The notes: generated by a model not told the origin, from the letters alone. 5,665 nt of DNA from Propionibacteriaceae bacterium (GCA_021323255.1 JAJTCL010000199.1:1-5665); one strand, 5' to 3'. Positions 1 through 5,153 are shown, numbered from the stretch's first letter. Program-made: numbers and translations.

Positions 1-1
1 G

Positions 2-220
2 ATCCACGCCGGCGAGGTCGAGTTTGAAGGTGAGGAGGTGCGAGGGATCGCGGTCCATGCCGCAGCGCGCATTCTCGGCGCTTCCCAACCGGGCGAAGTC
101 TTGGTCTCCAGCACCGTCCGCGAGCTGCTCTCAGGCTCAGGGCTTGTGTTCGCCGACCGAGGCGAGTTCCAGCTGCGCGGCCTCGATGGTCGCCGCAGCC
201 TGGCGGCTCTGGTTCGCTAG
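2..220 (+). CDS. Class III adenylate/guanylate cyclase domain protein, C-terminal 72 residues (5' end outside window)
   Basis: The reading frame is open from the window edge to TAG at 218-220. The residues match the end of an actinobacterial class III cyclase homology domain, which makes cAMP or cGMP from ATP or GTP. Visible signatures are IHAGEVEFEGEEVRGIAVH, then AAAR, GEVLVSSTVREL, GSGLVFADRGEFQLRGL and a basic C-terminus. In the family the transition-state motif is Asn-x3-Arg. Here the Asn position appears to be His (residue 19 of the fragment) and the Arg is kept (residue 23), a substitution I recall in actinobacterial cyclases of this subtype. Such domains are often fused to an alpha/beta hydrolase or AfsR/LuxR-type regulator, but that part lies upstream and cannot be seen. 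Activity and nucleotide specificity are inference. A terminator-like hairpin follows 15 bases after the stop. Confidence 0.88.
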   Translation: MHAGEVEFEGEEVRGIAVHAAARILGASQPGEVLVSSTVRELLSGSGLVFADRGEFQLRGLDGRRSLAALVR

Positions 221-235
221 GGCTTGGCTAGGACG

Positions 236-256
236 CGCCCGCCCTAAGGTCGGGCG
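236..256 (+). terminator. GC-rich hairpin after the cyclase gene
   Basis: CGCCCG (236-241) pairs with CGGGCG (251-256). After one C/T mismatch the stem continues with CC (243-244) and GG (248-249) around a TAA loop. It starts 15 bases after the cyclase stop and lies between convergent genes. There is no T-run after it, so it resembles the U-tract-free hairpins common in GC-rich actinobacteria. Terminator function is inferred. Confidence 0.5.
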
Positions 257-313
257 TAAACCGGATGAAGACGCTGCGGCTAAGCGAAGTTTTTCTGGAA
301 ATGGCCGCGGTGG

Positions 314-769
314 TCACGCCTTCGAATCAAGCTTCGACGTCACCCACGTACGCAGATGGGCGATCGGCGCAGCGCCCACCTGCTTGTCGATGACCTTGCC
401 ACGGTTCAGGAGCACGAGGGTTGGGATCGCTTGCACCTCGAACCTGCCGCTGACGGCCGGGGACTCGTCCGCGTTCACCTTCACGAGCTTCAACTGTCCC
501 GCCAGCTCGCCCGCGAGCTGCTCCAGCGCCGGACTCACCATCCGGCAGGGAACGCACCAGGGCGCCCACACATCCACCAGCACTGGGATGGTTGCGGCCT
601 CCGCAACGGAGGCGAAGTCGGTGTCGGTTGCGTTGACCACCCAGGGCAGCGGTGTGTGGCACTTCCCGCAGCGGGGTACGCCACGCGCGACTGACGGAAC
701 GCGATTCTTGGCCTGGCAGTTCGAGCACACCACCATCTGTTTGGCGAAGTTCGCCGAGTCCGCGCTCAT
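314..769 (-). CDS. trxC: Zinc-ribbon thioredoxin (Trx2/TrxC type)
   Basis: This is a cytoplasmic disulfide reductase of 151 residues. The N-terminal zinc ribbon has CSNC (Cys15, Cys18) and CGKC (Cys34, Cys37). The thioredoxin fold follows at about residues 45-150, with active site WCVPC (Cys72, Cys75) and cis-proline in AIPTL (Pro116). The ribbon plus a WCxPC domain is the architecture of E. coli TrxC (139 aa), and the symbol rests on this alone. The active site reads V where WCGPC is usual, which may shift redox potential (inference). In the family such proteins are reduced by thioredoxin reductase and serve in oxidative-stress repair; no reductase gene is in the window. The chosen ATG (769) has GGAGAGGA seven bases upstream. 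A longer form from 808 lacks a well-placed ribosome site, and an internal ATG at 736 would also keep both domains. The gene converges with the cyclase and diverges from the MBL hydrolase. Confidence 0.93.
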   Translation of the reverse strand: MSADSANFAKQMVVCSNCQAKNRVPSVARGVPRCGKCHTPLPWVVNATDTDFASVAEAATIPVLVDVWAPWCVPCRMVSPALEQLAGELAGQLKLVKVNADESPAVSGRFEVQAIPTLVLLNRGKVIDKQVGAAPIAHLRTWVTSKLDSKA

Positions 770-776
770 GCAGCTG

Positions 777-784
777 TCCTCTCC
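777..784 (-). promoter_or_regulatory. Ribosome binding site fixing the thioredoxin start
   Basis: On the minus strand GGAGAGGA ends seven bases before the ATG at 769. This favours that start over the upstream in-frame ATG at 808. Confidence 0.75.
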
Positions 785-1012
785 GCTAGCTGACTGCCGC
801 TCGACCATACGAGGGGAGGCCCATCCTCCCTGATCTCACCGTCCACAGTCACCCCTTGCATCAAGTCCGGTCCGATGCTCGAGGCCATGATCACCACGGT
901 ATTTGCCGAAGTCCACCGTAGGGCCCTTTGGTGCATTGCCGCTGCTGATGGGCGGCCGAAAGTGGGTGGCGGCTACGGTCGCCGCTAGCGTTGTCTTCGA
1001 TCGCGAGATTGG

Positions 1013-1027
1013 CTCGCCTCGGGCGAG
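1013..1027 (+). repeat. Short hairpin upstream of the MBL hydrolase
   Basis: CTCGCC (1013-1018) and GGCGAG (1022-1027) form a perfect 6-bp stem with a 3-base TCG loop. It may lie in the 5' untranslated region of the MBL hydrolase. Role unknown. Confidence 0.35.
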
Positions 1028-1059
1028 GTCTCAGTTACCGCTGAGGATGTCGCAGGACC

Positions 1060-1065
1060 AAGGAG
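1060..1065 (+). promoter_or_regulatory. Ribosome binding site fixing the MBL hydrolase start
   Basis: AAGGAG sits eight bases before the ATG at 1074. It rules in this start over the in-frame ATG at 1047 and the longer frame from 903. Confidence 0.85.
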
Positions 1066-1073
1066 TTGACTCG

Positions 1074-1796
1074 ATGAGGCTCGCACCCGGTCTGCATCGC
1101 ATTGGCTCGGATGTCGTCAACAGTTACCTCGTTGAGGAGGCCGCTGAGATCACGATCGTCGACGCAGGTCTGCCTGGCCACTGGCGTGAGCTCGAGCAGG
1201 AGCTGGCGCAGCTGGGCCGCTCGCTCGATGACGTTCGGGGCATCGTTTTGACTCACGGTGACACCGACCACATCGGCTTCGCGGAGCGGCTCAGGCAGGG
1301 CAAGGGCATTGGAGTACACGTCCATGAGCTTGATGCAGCCCGGGCTCGCGGTGAGGTGAAGAAGCCCAACTCTGGCTGGGGACGCATCAAGGTGCGTCCC
1401 CTGCTGAGATTCCTGTGGTACAGCGCGCGACACGGCGGATTTCGTATTCCGCCGGTCCGCGAGGTCATGAGCTTCGCCGACGGGGACGTGCTCGACCTGC
1501 CTGGCTCGCCGCGCATCATCCACATTCCAGGGCATACGCCCGGAAGCGTCGCTGTGCACGTACCAGCAGTGGACGCGTTGTTCGTCGGCGATGCCTTGAC
1601 CACTGGCAATGTGCTGACCGGCGAGCGCGGGCCCCGGCCAGCACCCTTCACGCTCGACGCCGAAGCTGCGCTGGCGTCGCTGGCCAAACTGGAGGATGTA
1701 CCGGCCACGTGGGTGCTGCCCGGGCACGGAGCACCGTGGCACGGCGGGGCAGCAGAGGCGATTCGACAGGTTCGCCAGGTGGCCATGGGTCATTGA
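1074..1796 (+). CDS. MBL-fold metallo-hydrolase (glyoxalase II/beta-lactamase-like superfamily)
   Basis: This 240-residue protein spans the whole MBL fold and has no signal peptide, so it is probably cytoplasmic. Metal ligands can be followed in order: HGDTDH at 61-66, IPGHTPGS with His154, VGD with Asp173 and LPGHG with His218. The first motif is normally HxHxDH; here the second His is Asp (residue 63). That recalls the HxExD arrangement of flavodiiron proteins, but I believe close actinobacterial homologues share it, so the protein is probably still a metalloenzyme. The segment 95-130, including WGRIKVRPLLRFLWY, is an insertion between strands that may line the substrate pocket. Substrate is unknown; thioester, lactone or phosphoester hydrolysis are all possible. 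The start is set by AAGGAG eight bases upstream. It converges on the SDR gene with a dehydrogenase remnant between them, and no co-transcribed partner is visible. Confidence 0.9.
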   Translation: MRLAPGLHRIGSDVVNSYLVEEAAEITIVDAGLPGHWRELEQELAQLGRSLDDVRGIVLTHGDTDHIGFAERLRQGKGIGVHVHELDAARARGEVKKPNSGWGRIKVRPLLRFLWYSARHGGFRIPPVREVMSFADGDVLDLPGSPRIIHIPGHTPGSVAVHVPAVDALFVGDALTTGNVLTGERGPRPAPFTLDAEAALASLAKLEDVPATWVLPGHGAPWHGGAAEAIRQVRQVAMGH

Positions 1797-1825
1797 CACT
1801 GAAATTAGGGGCTGCTCGAGTGCCG

Positions 1826-1942
1826 CTAAGCCGGCTCGACAACGGTGATCACGACGTTGCCAACCTCTTCTCCAGACTCGACATGCCGGTAGGCCGCAAC
1901 GATCTGGTCGAGTGGGTAGATGAGCGCGGCGGGGTCGCTGTC
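1826..1942 (-). pseudogene. Remnant of the C-terminus of a zinc-type alcohol dehydrogenase/quinone oxidoreductase
   Basis: Read on the minus strand, a frame ending at TAG (1828-1826) gives YPLDQIVAAYRHVESG, then EEVGNVVITVVEPA. This is the typical end of MDR-superfamily NAD(P)-dependent alcohol dehydrogenases and quinone oxidoreductases. The match is clear for the last 30 residues (1829-1918) and fades upstream. The frame stays open back into the SDR gene but contains no ATG, GTG or TTG before the conserved part. The catalytic and cofactor domains are absent, so only a fragment survives. It sits between two convergent genes. A full gene probably once stood here and was mostly deleted or replaced; that history is inference. 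Its upstream boundary is approximate. Confidence 0.7.
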
Positions 1943-2010
1943 AGCGTGATCTTGAAGATCACCGTCCTGCTCGATCCGCTCGTTCGATATGACCCAGCCA
2001 TGGTGATCTC

Positions 2011-2042
2011 CACTGCCCTGCTGATCTTCAGCAGGGCAGGTG
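2011..2042 (-). terminator. Perfect 11-bp hairpin just downstream of the SDR stop
   Basis: CTGCCCTGCTG (2013-2023) and CAGCAGGGCAG (2029-2039) are exact inverted repeats around a 5-base loop. A one-base bulge lets the stem extend to 2011/2042. It begins 10 bases past the SDR stop and lies between convergent genes, which fits a terminator. Neither side has a T-run, so termination would rely on the stem alone. Confidence 0.6.
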
Positions 2043-2052
2043 GTGCCGGCCG

Positions 2053-2844
2053 CTAGTCGTCCAGGCCGCCCATGGTCAAGTTGATCGTGGTTCCGGTCAT
2101 CCCGCTCGCCTGATCGGAAGCCATGAAGACCGCCACGTTAGCCATCTCCTGGAGCGTCATAAGCCGTCGCGGGTGGGTCCTGCTCGCGAGCAACTCTTGC
2201 CACTTTTCCCAGGTCATTCCCGATGCCTTGGCGCGAGGCGCGAAGGCTTCCTTGATCGTGCCTGTCTCCGGCATCGCCTGGGGTCGCAGACCGACCACGC
2301 GAATGCCCTGAGGTGCGAGCTCGGCGGAGAGGTCTCGAGTGAGTGCCTCCATGGCTGCCATCGCCGGACCGTAGCCTCCGACCAGTGGGATGCCCGTCCG
2401 CGAGTGGAGTGCGGTGACTCTCATGATCACCCCCGATTCGTTCGAAACCATGTGCCTGGCAGCCAAGCGCGCGGTCAGAAAGTACGACCTGGTGTAGGTC
2501 GCGATCGGCAGGGTGAACTGCTCGACATCCAGCTCGAGCAGAGGCGTGCCCAGAATGGTCGCATCCGGGATTCCGACCGCGTTGAACGAGATATCGAGGC
2601 GACCCGCCTTGTTGATCACTGACTGTAGATGCTTGTCCACTGCCTGCTCGTCGAGAGCGTCTACCTCCACCGCCTCGGCGGATCCGCCTGCGGAAATGAC
2701 GTCCTGAGCGACCGCTTCGACCGCTTCCAGGCGGCGCCCGGTGAGAAACACCTTGGCCCCCTCGCGAGCAAAGGTGAGTGCAACAGCAGCGCCTATGGCA
2801 CCTCCAGCTCCGTAGATCACCGCAACCTTGTCGTTCAACATCAT
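2053..2844 (-). CDS. SDR-family protein with degenerate catalytic residues
   Basis: This 263-residue protein has a full-length Rossmann fold. The dinucleotide site is YGAGGAIG (residues 11-18), followed by LTGRR (35-39), which would suit NADP, and FNAVG (87-91) in place of NNAG. The C-terminus has MASDQASGMTG then TTINLTMGG, typical of the family. The active site is unusual. Tyr158 is present, but the usual YxxxK reads YGPAM (Lys to Met162). The position 13 residues before Tyr, normally Ser, is Ala145, and the helix Asn seems to be Thr. A known actinobacterial SDR subgroup has similar changes around GGFG/GGYG, so this is likely inherited divergence, not a recent mutation. It may be a non-classical reductase, a binding protein or a pseudo-enzyme. 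The start is ATG 2844 or 2841; GGAGG at 2850-2854 lies five or eight bases ahead. The longer frame to 2985 is repeat-rich intergenic sequence. Confidence 0.88.
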   Translation of the reverse strand: MMLNDKVAVIYGAGGAIGAAVALTFAREGAKVFLTGRRLEAVEAVAQDVISAGGSAEAVEVDALDEQAVDKHLQSVINKAGRLDISFNAVGIPDATILGTPLLELDVEQFTLPIATYTRSYFLTARLAARHMVSNESGVIMRVTALHSRTGIPLVGGYGPAMAAMEALTRDLSAELAPQGIRVVGLRPQAMPETGTIKEAFAPRAKASGMTWEKWQELLASRTHPRRLMTLQEMANVAVFMASDQASGMTGTTINLTMGGLDD

Positions 2845-2849
2845 CTCTG

Positions 2850-2854
2850 CCTCC
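2850..2854 (-). promoter_or_regulatory. Ribosome binding site of the SDR gene
   Basis: GGAGG on the minus strand lies five bases before ATG 2844 and eight before ATG 2841. It excludes the longer in-frame start at 2985. Confidence 0.75.
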
Positions 2855-2976
2855 GTTCGTCGCCCTGGGTGGTCAATGATGCAGACACCGCACCGTCGAG
2901 AAAGTGGGCGGCCACCCGGATCGCGCGCCGCCGCGCTGAGCCAGGCTGGCGCGCCGCTGTCCTGGACGAGCGAGCG

Positions 2977-3004
2977 AGCAGACATGCTTTTCGTCTGCGA
3001 GCGA
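2977..3004 (+). repeat. Hairpin repeat, copy 1
   Basis: GCAGAC (2978-2983) and GTCTGC (2993-2998) form a 6-bp stem with a 9-base loop containing TTTTC. The 17-base core TTTTCGTCTGCGAGCGA (2988-3004) recurs exactly at 3081-3097. It is followed by sequence that partly matches what follows copy 2 (TAGCGGACGCCAGCC here, TAGCGAGCACCAGCC there). Confidence 0.7.
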
Positions 3005-3069
3005 GTAAGGAAGGCAGCGGCTAGCGGACGCCAGCCTCAGCGAGTGGAGCGAGCAATGGGCATGGAGTG

Positions 3070-3097
3070 AACGGACACGGTTTTCGTCTGCGAGCGA
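3070..3097 (+). repeat. Hairpin repeat, copy 2
   Basis: This is the second copy, 93 bases after the first. CGGAC (3072-3076) and GTCTG (3086-3090) form a 5-bp stem with a 9-base loop ending in TTTTC. The left arm differs from copy 1 by A to G, which still pairs as G-U in a plus-strand RNA. The 17-base core at 3081-3097 is identical to copy 1. Confidence 0.65.
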
Positions 3098-3182
3098 CTC
3101 AGATGTGCGCGCGAGCGTAGCGAGCACCAGCCCCAGCGGCGAGCTGTGTGCCGAAGTAGGCGGGTTCCACAGCCGATCCGCG

Positions 3183-3197
3183 CGGAGCGGAGCGGAG
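3183..3197 (+). repeat. Tandem CGGAG, three copies
   Basis: Three consecutive CGGAG units lie about 60 bases before the proposed sigma-factor start. Number may vary between strains by slippage; no role is evident. Confidence 0.6.
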
Positions 3198-3259
3198 CAA
3201 TCAAACTCCGCCCAGTTCGCCCATCGGCCGGTGTCTATACAGGATGGAAGTGCGACAGA

Positions 3260-4300
3260 GTGCCGGAAGAAGGCGAGGCGACGGTGAGGGTGGTGGCAGC
3301 CGACCTGATCTCACGGGCGCGGGCCGGGGACGGCGACGCGTACCGAGAACTGACCGAGCCGTATCACCGAGAGTTACAGGTGCACTGCTACCGGATGCTC
3401 GGATCCTTCCAGGACGCGGAGGACGCCCTCCAAGACACGCTGCTGGCCGCTTGGCGAGGCCTCGGAAAGTTCGAAGGACGTGCCTCGCTTCGTACCTGGC
3501 TCTACCGGATCGCCACCAATCGGTGCCTCAACGCGCGTCGCTCGGCCGGCCGGCGCCCAGCCAAGGAGTGGGACGTGCCTGAGGTTAAACCGCCCGAGCC
3601 GACCCGGCTCGGCCAAGTGGTATGGCTCGAGCCCTTTCCAGACGCCCTTCTCGAGGGTGGAAGCAACGTGCCACTCGGCCCGGAGGCCCGCTACGAGCAG
3701 ACTGAGTCCATCTCGTTGGCCTTCATCACCGCCCTTCAGGTCCTGTCGCCTCGCCAACTCGCCGTCCTCATCTTGCGGGACGTTCTCGGATTCCACGCCA
3801 ACGAAGTTGCCGAGATGCTGGACTCGACCGTCCATTCGGTCGCCAGGGCGCTCAAACGGGCGCGCGCCAATTTGCGACGCCAACGAGCCGCGACCCCCGA
3901 CCGCGAACCGCCTCCCAGCGCCGACTCACCCTCCGAGGATGCGATCGTGGGGAAGTTCGTACGCGCCTACGAGGCCGCCGATCTCGATGCGCTGGTGGCC
4001 CTGCTGACCGACGACGTCTTCATCTCGATGCCACCAATGCCTTTCGAATACGAAGGGCGAGACGTGGTGGCGCGATTCTGCGCCAGCATCTTCGCCGCCG
4101 GCCGCAGGTTCGACCTGGTCCCAACACGAGCCAACGGTCAGCCAGCCTTCGGGGCCTACCTGCGAGCCGCTACCGGGATCAGCCACGGGGTCGGCCTCTT
4201 CGTCCTCACCCTCAGCGGCGACCGGATCTGCGCCATGACCCGCTTCGAGAGCAACGTGCTTCCGTGGTTCGGGCTACCGCGATCACTCCCAAACAGATAG
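3260..4300 (+). CDS. SigG-like ECF sigma-70 factor with C-terminal SnoaL-like domain
   Basis: This is an RNA polymerase sigma factor of 346 residues. Region 2 spans about 31-100 (ELTEPYHREL, HCYRMLGS, QDAEDALQDT, RTWLYRIATNRCLNA). A linker carries WLEPFPD (122-128), the motif seen in mycobacterial SigG. Region 4 spans about 149-210 (LSPRQLAVLILRDVLGF, then an HTH with NEVAEMLDSTVHSVARALKR). A SnoaL/NTF2-like domain follows at about 225-335, ending WFGLPRSL, also as in SigG. In related SnoaL-bearing ECF factors this extension controls activity in place of a separate anti-sigma factor; none is visible here, which fits. ECF-type promoter targets and inducing signal are unknown. No ATG precedes the domain. 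GTG 3260 is chosen because GGAAG lies nine bases upstream; GTG 3284 (with GAGG five bases upstream, 338 aa) is a real alternative, while the frame back to 3146 lacks family sequence. Confidence 0.92.
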   Translation: MPEEGEATVRVVAADLISRARAGDGDAYRELTEPYHRELQVHCYRMLGSFQDAEDALQDTLLAAWRGLGKFEGRASLRTWLYRIATNRCLNARRSAGRRPAKEWDVPEVKPPEPTRLGQVVWLEPFPDALLEGGSNVPLGPEARYEQTESISLAFITALQVLSPRQLAVLILRDVLGFHANEVAEMLDSTVHSVARALKRARANLRRQRAATPDREPPPSADSPSEDAIVGKFVRAYEAADLDALVALLTDDVFISMPPMPFEYEGRDVVARFCASIFAAGRRFDLVPTRANGQPAFGAYLRAATGISHGVGLFVLTLSGDRICAMTRFESNVLPWFGLPRSLPNR

Positions 4301-4341
4301 CTGACTTCGGAGTGCGTTCGGACTCGCTATACCTGTCGCCT

Positions 4342-4374
4342 TTCTATTGACAATCGATAGAAGATAAGCGATAG
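4342..4374 (+). promoter_or_regulatory. Operator-like repeats overlapping the DUF2975 promoter
   Basis: TTCTAT (4342-4347) and ATAGAA (4357-4362) are inverted repeats flanking the -35. Inside them ATTG-A-CAAT is a smaller palindrome (4346-4354). CGATAG occurs twice as a direct repeat (4355-4360, 4369-4374), 14 bases apart. The position suits a repressor site. The HTH protein encoded two genes down is the obvious candidate ligand; this is inference. Confidence 0.45.
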
Positions 4375-4375
4375 T
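4347..4375 (+). promoter_or_regulatory. Sigma-70-type promoter of the DUF2975 operon, probably leaderless
   Basis: A consensus -35 TTGACA (4347-4352) is followed after 17 bases by a -10-like GATAGT (4370-4375). Seven bases downstream is 4382, the A of the DUF2975 ATG, and no ribosome site fits between. Transcription probably starts at or next to the initiation codon. This AT-rich patch stands out from the GC-rich surroundings. Confidence 0.7.
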
Positions 4376-4381
4376 CGATGT

Positions 4382-4861
4382 ATGATCATTGAGCATCGAG
4401 TGGTGGCTCTTCTCAGAGTCTTCCTCGTGTTGCTGTTCGGGGTCTTGGTCGTGTTCCAGGTGATGTCGCTGCCCGGGCAGTTCGCGCACATGGCCCGGGA
4501 GGACCCCGAGCATGCCTACCTGAGGTGGCCGGCGACTGCCGTGACGGTGTTTTGGGTGCTGTGCATCCAGGTGGTGATCGTCTCCACCTGGAAGCTGCTC
4601 ACCTTGGTCAAGAACGACCGCATCTTCAGTGAGGCCTCCATGGCGTGGGTGAACGCGATCATCTGGGCCGTCGTTGCCGCGTGGGTTGTTCTGGTGGGCG
4701 TATTTCTCTATGTCGGCTTCAACGCCGATGATCCCGGCCTGCCGCTGCTGCTGTTCTTGATGTTGACAGGTGTCACTGTGCTGGGGTTGTTGATGGTGGT
4801 GATGCGCGCACTGCTGCGGCAAGCCACGACCTTGCGGACCGACATGGAAGCGGTTATCTGA
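4382..4861 (+). CDS. DUF2975 family four-helix membrane protein
   Basis: This 159-residue protein has four predicted membrane segments at about 7-28, 51-75, 90-112 and 119-143. The loop between helices 2 and 3 has KNDRIFSEASMAWVNAI, matching the conserved loop of DUF2975 proteins, where a D/N-x-x-F-S stretch precedes helix 3. Length agrees with the family. Its molecular role is not established. In many bacteria, including the yoaS/yozG pair of Bacillus subtilis, the gene precedes a small XRE-type regulator exactly as here, which points to a membrane-regulator pair. Its stop (TGA, 4859-4861) shares one base with the next ATG, implying translational coupling. The start ATG lies at the expected transcription start of a strong promoter, so translation is probably leaderless. 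Confidence 0.87.
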   Translation: MIIEHRVVALLRVFLVLLFGVLVVFQVMSLPGQFAHMAREDPEHAYLRWPATAVTVFWVLCIQVVIVSTWKLLTLVKNDRIFSEASMAWVNAIIWAVVAAWVVLVGVFLYVGFNADDPGLPLLLFLMLTGVTVLGLLMVVMRALLRQATTLRTDMEAVI

Positions 4862-5067
4862 TGCCGATCGTGGTCCGCATCGACGTCGAGCTTGCCAAAC
4901 GCAAGATGAGCGTCGGTGAATTCTCCGAGCGTGTCGGGCTCACGCCGGCGAATGTGGCAGTGCTGAAGAACGGTCGCGCCAAGGCTGTTCGTTTCAGCAC
5001 TCTGGAGGCCATGTGTCGGGTGCTCAACTGCCAGCCCGGTGACCTGCTCGAGTGGGTCGAGGAATGA
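4861..5067 (+). CDS. YozG-type small XRE/HTH transcriptional regulator
   Basis: This 68-residue protein consists only of a Cro/C1-type helix-turn-helix (HTH_26 class). VRIDVELAKRKMSVGEF begins the fold, SERVGLTPANVAVLKNGR (about 22-39) holds the turn and recognition helix, and RFSTLEAMCRVLNCQPGDLL closes it, the classic ending of YozG-like proteins. There is no ligand-binding domain. It overlaps the DUF2975 gene by one base (TGATG), with GGAAG about 10 bases upstream as a modest ribosome site. It most likely binds DNA as a dimer and may control its own operon through the repeats at 4342-4374. Whether the membrane partner sequesters or modulates it is unknown. Confidence 0.92.
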   Translation: MPIVVRIDVELAKRKMSVGEFSERVGLTPANVAVLKNGRAKAVRFSTLEAMCRVLNCQPGDLLEWVEE

Positions 5068-5153
5068 ACTACCCCGCATCGCCACCCATTGAAGATCCGA
5101 CACTGCATCCAAGACGTCGACCCCGCACCGGTAACGGCGGCGTTCGACCTCAA

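Larger units (their letters stand above)
770..1073. other. Intergenic region between divergent thioredoxin and MBL genes
   Basis: About 300 bases hold no recognisable gene. Three things are visible. An inverted repeat GGGAGG/CCTCCC with a 5-base spacer lies at 814-830. A hairpin CTCGCC-TCG-GGCGAG lies at 1013-1027, some 46 bases before the MBL start. A 40-codon minus-strand reading frame (888-766) has a stop that overlaps the thioredoxin ATG. I could not identify a convincing -35/-10 pair for either gene, though promoters for both should lie here. Confidence 0.6.
2845..3259. other. Repeat-rich intergenic region between divergent SDR and sigma-factor genes
   Basis: These 415 bases hold no supported gene. 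Contents include a GCGCGCC/GGCGCGC inverted repeat (2923-2929, 2948-2954), many GAGCGAG-like words (about 2967-3130), two copies of a hairpin-bearing element 93 bases apart, and a CGGAG triple (3183-3197). A weak -10-like TATACA lies at 3236-3241 ahead of the sigma gene without a good -35. The long minus-strand frame here (2873-3127) looks like an artefact: its repeated LADE words follow from the 93-base spacing, which is a multiple of three. Confidence 0.65.

Noticed and set aside
24..833. 269-residue plus-strand open frame
   Set aside because: It runs mostly antisense to the thioredoxin gene, whose zinc-ribbon and WCVPC motifs are unmistakable. The translation is low-complexity Ser/Ala/Thr-rich with no family features.
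903..1073. 57-residue N-terminal extension of the MBL hydrolase
   Set aside because: The extension lacks family sequence, and AAGGAG is correctly spaced for ATG 1074.
1415..2056. 213-residue plus-strand open frame
   Set aside because: It overlaps the MBL gene in another frame and the antisense of the dehydrogenase remnant; Arg/Ala-rich shadow.
2173..2707. Plus-strand open frames opposite the SDR gene
   Set aside because: They are antisense shadows of a recognisable SDR and show no domain.
2873..3127. 84-residue minus-strand frame with repeated LADE words
   Set aside because: The repetition comes from the 93-base DNA repeat, a multiple of three. No ribosome site or family resemblance was seen.
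2967..3130. CRISPR array
   Set aside because: Only two copies of a 17-base core exist, the spacing is 93 bases and the intervening DNA is itself repeat-like. No cas gene is present.
3236..3241. TATACA as a -10 for the sigma gene
   Set aside because: No acceptable -35 lies 16-18 bases upstream (CAGTTC is poor), so it is not called as a promoter.
3146..3259. Upstream GTG start for the sigma factor
   Set aside because: The added 38 residues look like translated intergenic DNA and cover a possible promoter; GTG 3260 or 3284 fits better.
4283..4822. 179-residue minus-strand His/Gln-rich frame
   Set aside because: It is antisense to the DUF2975 membrane gene. The His/Gln-rich sequence is the expected reverse of a hydrophobic coding region.
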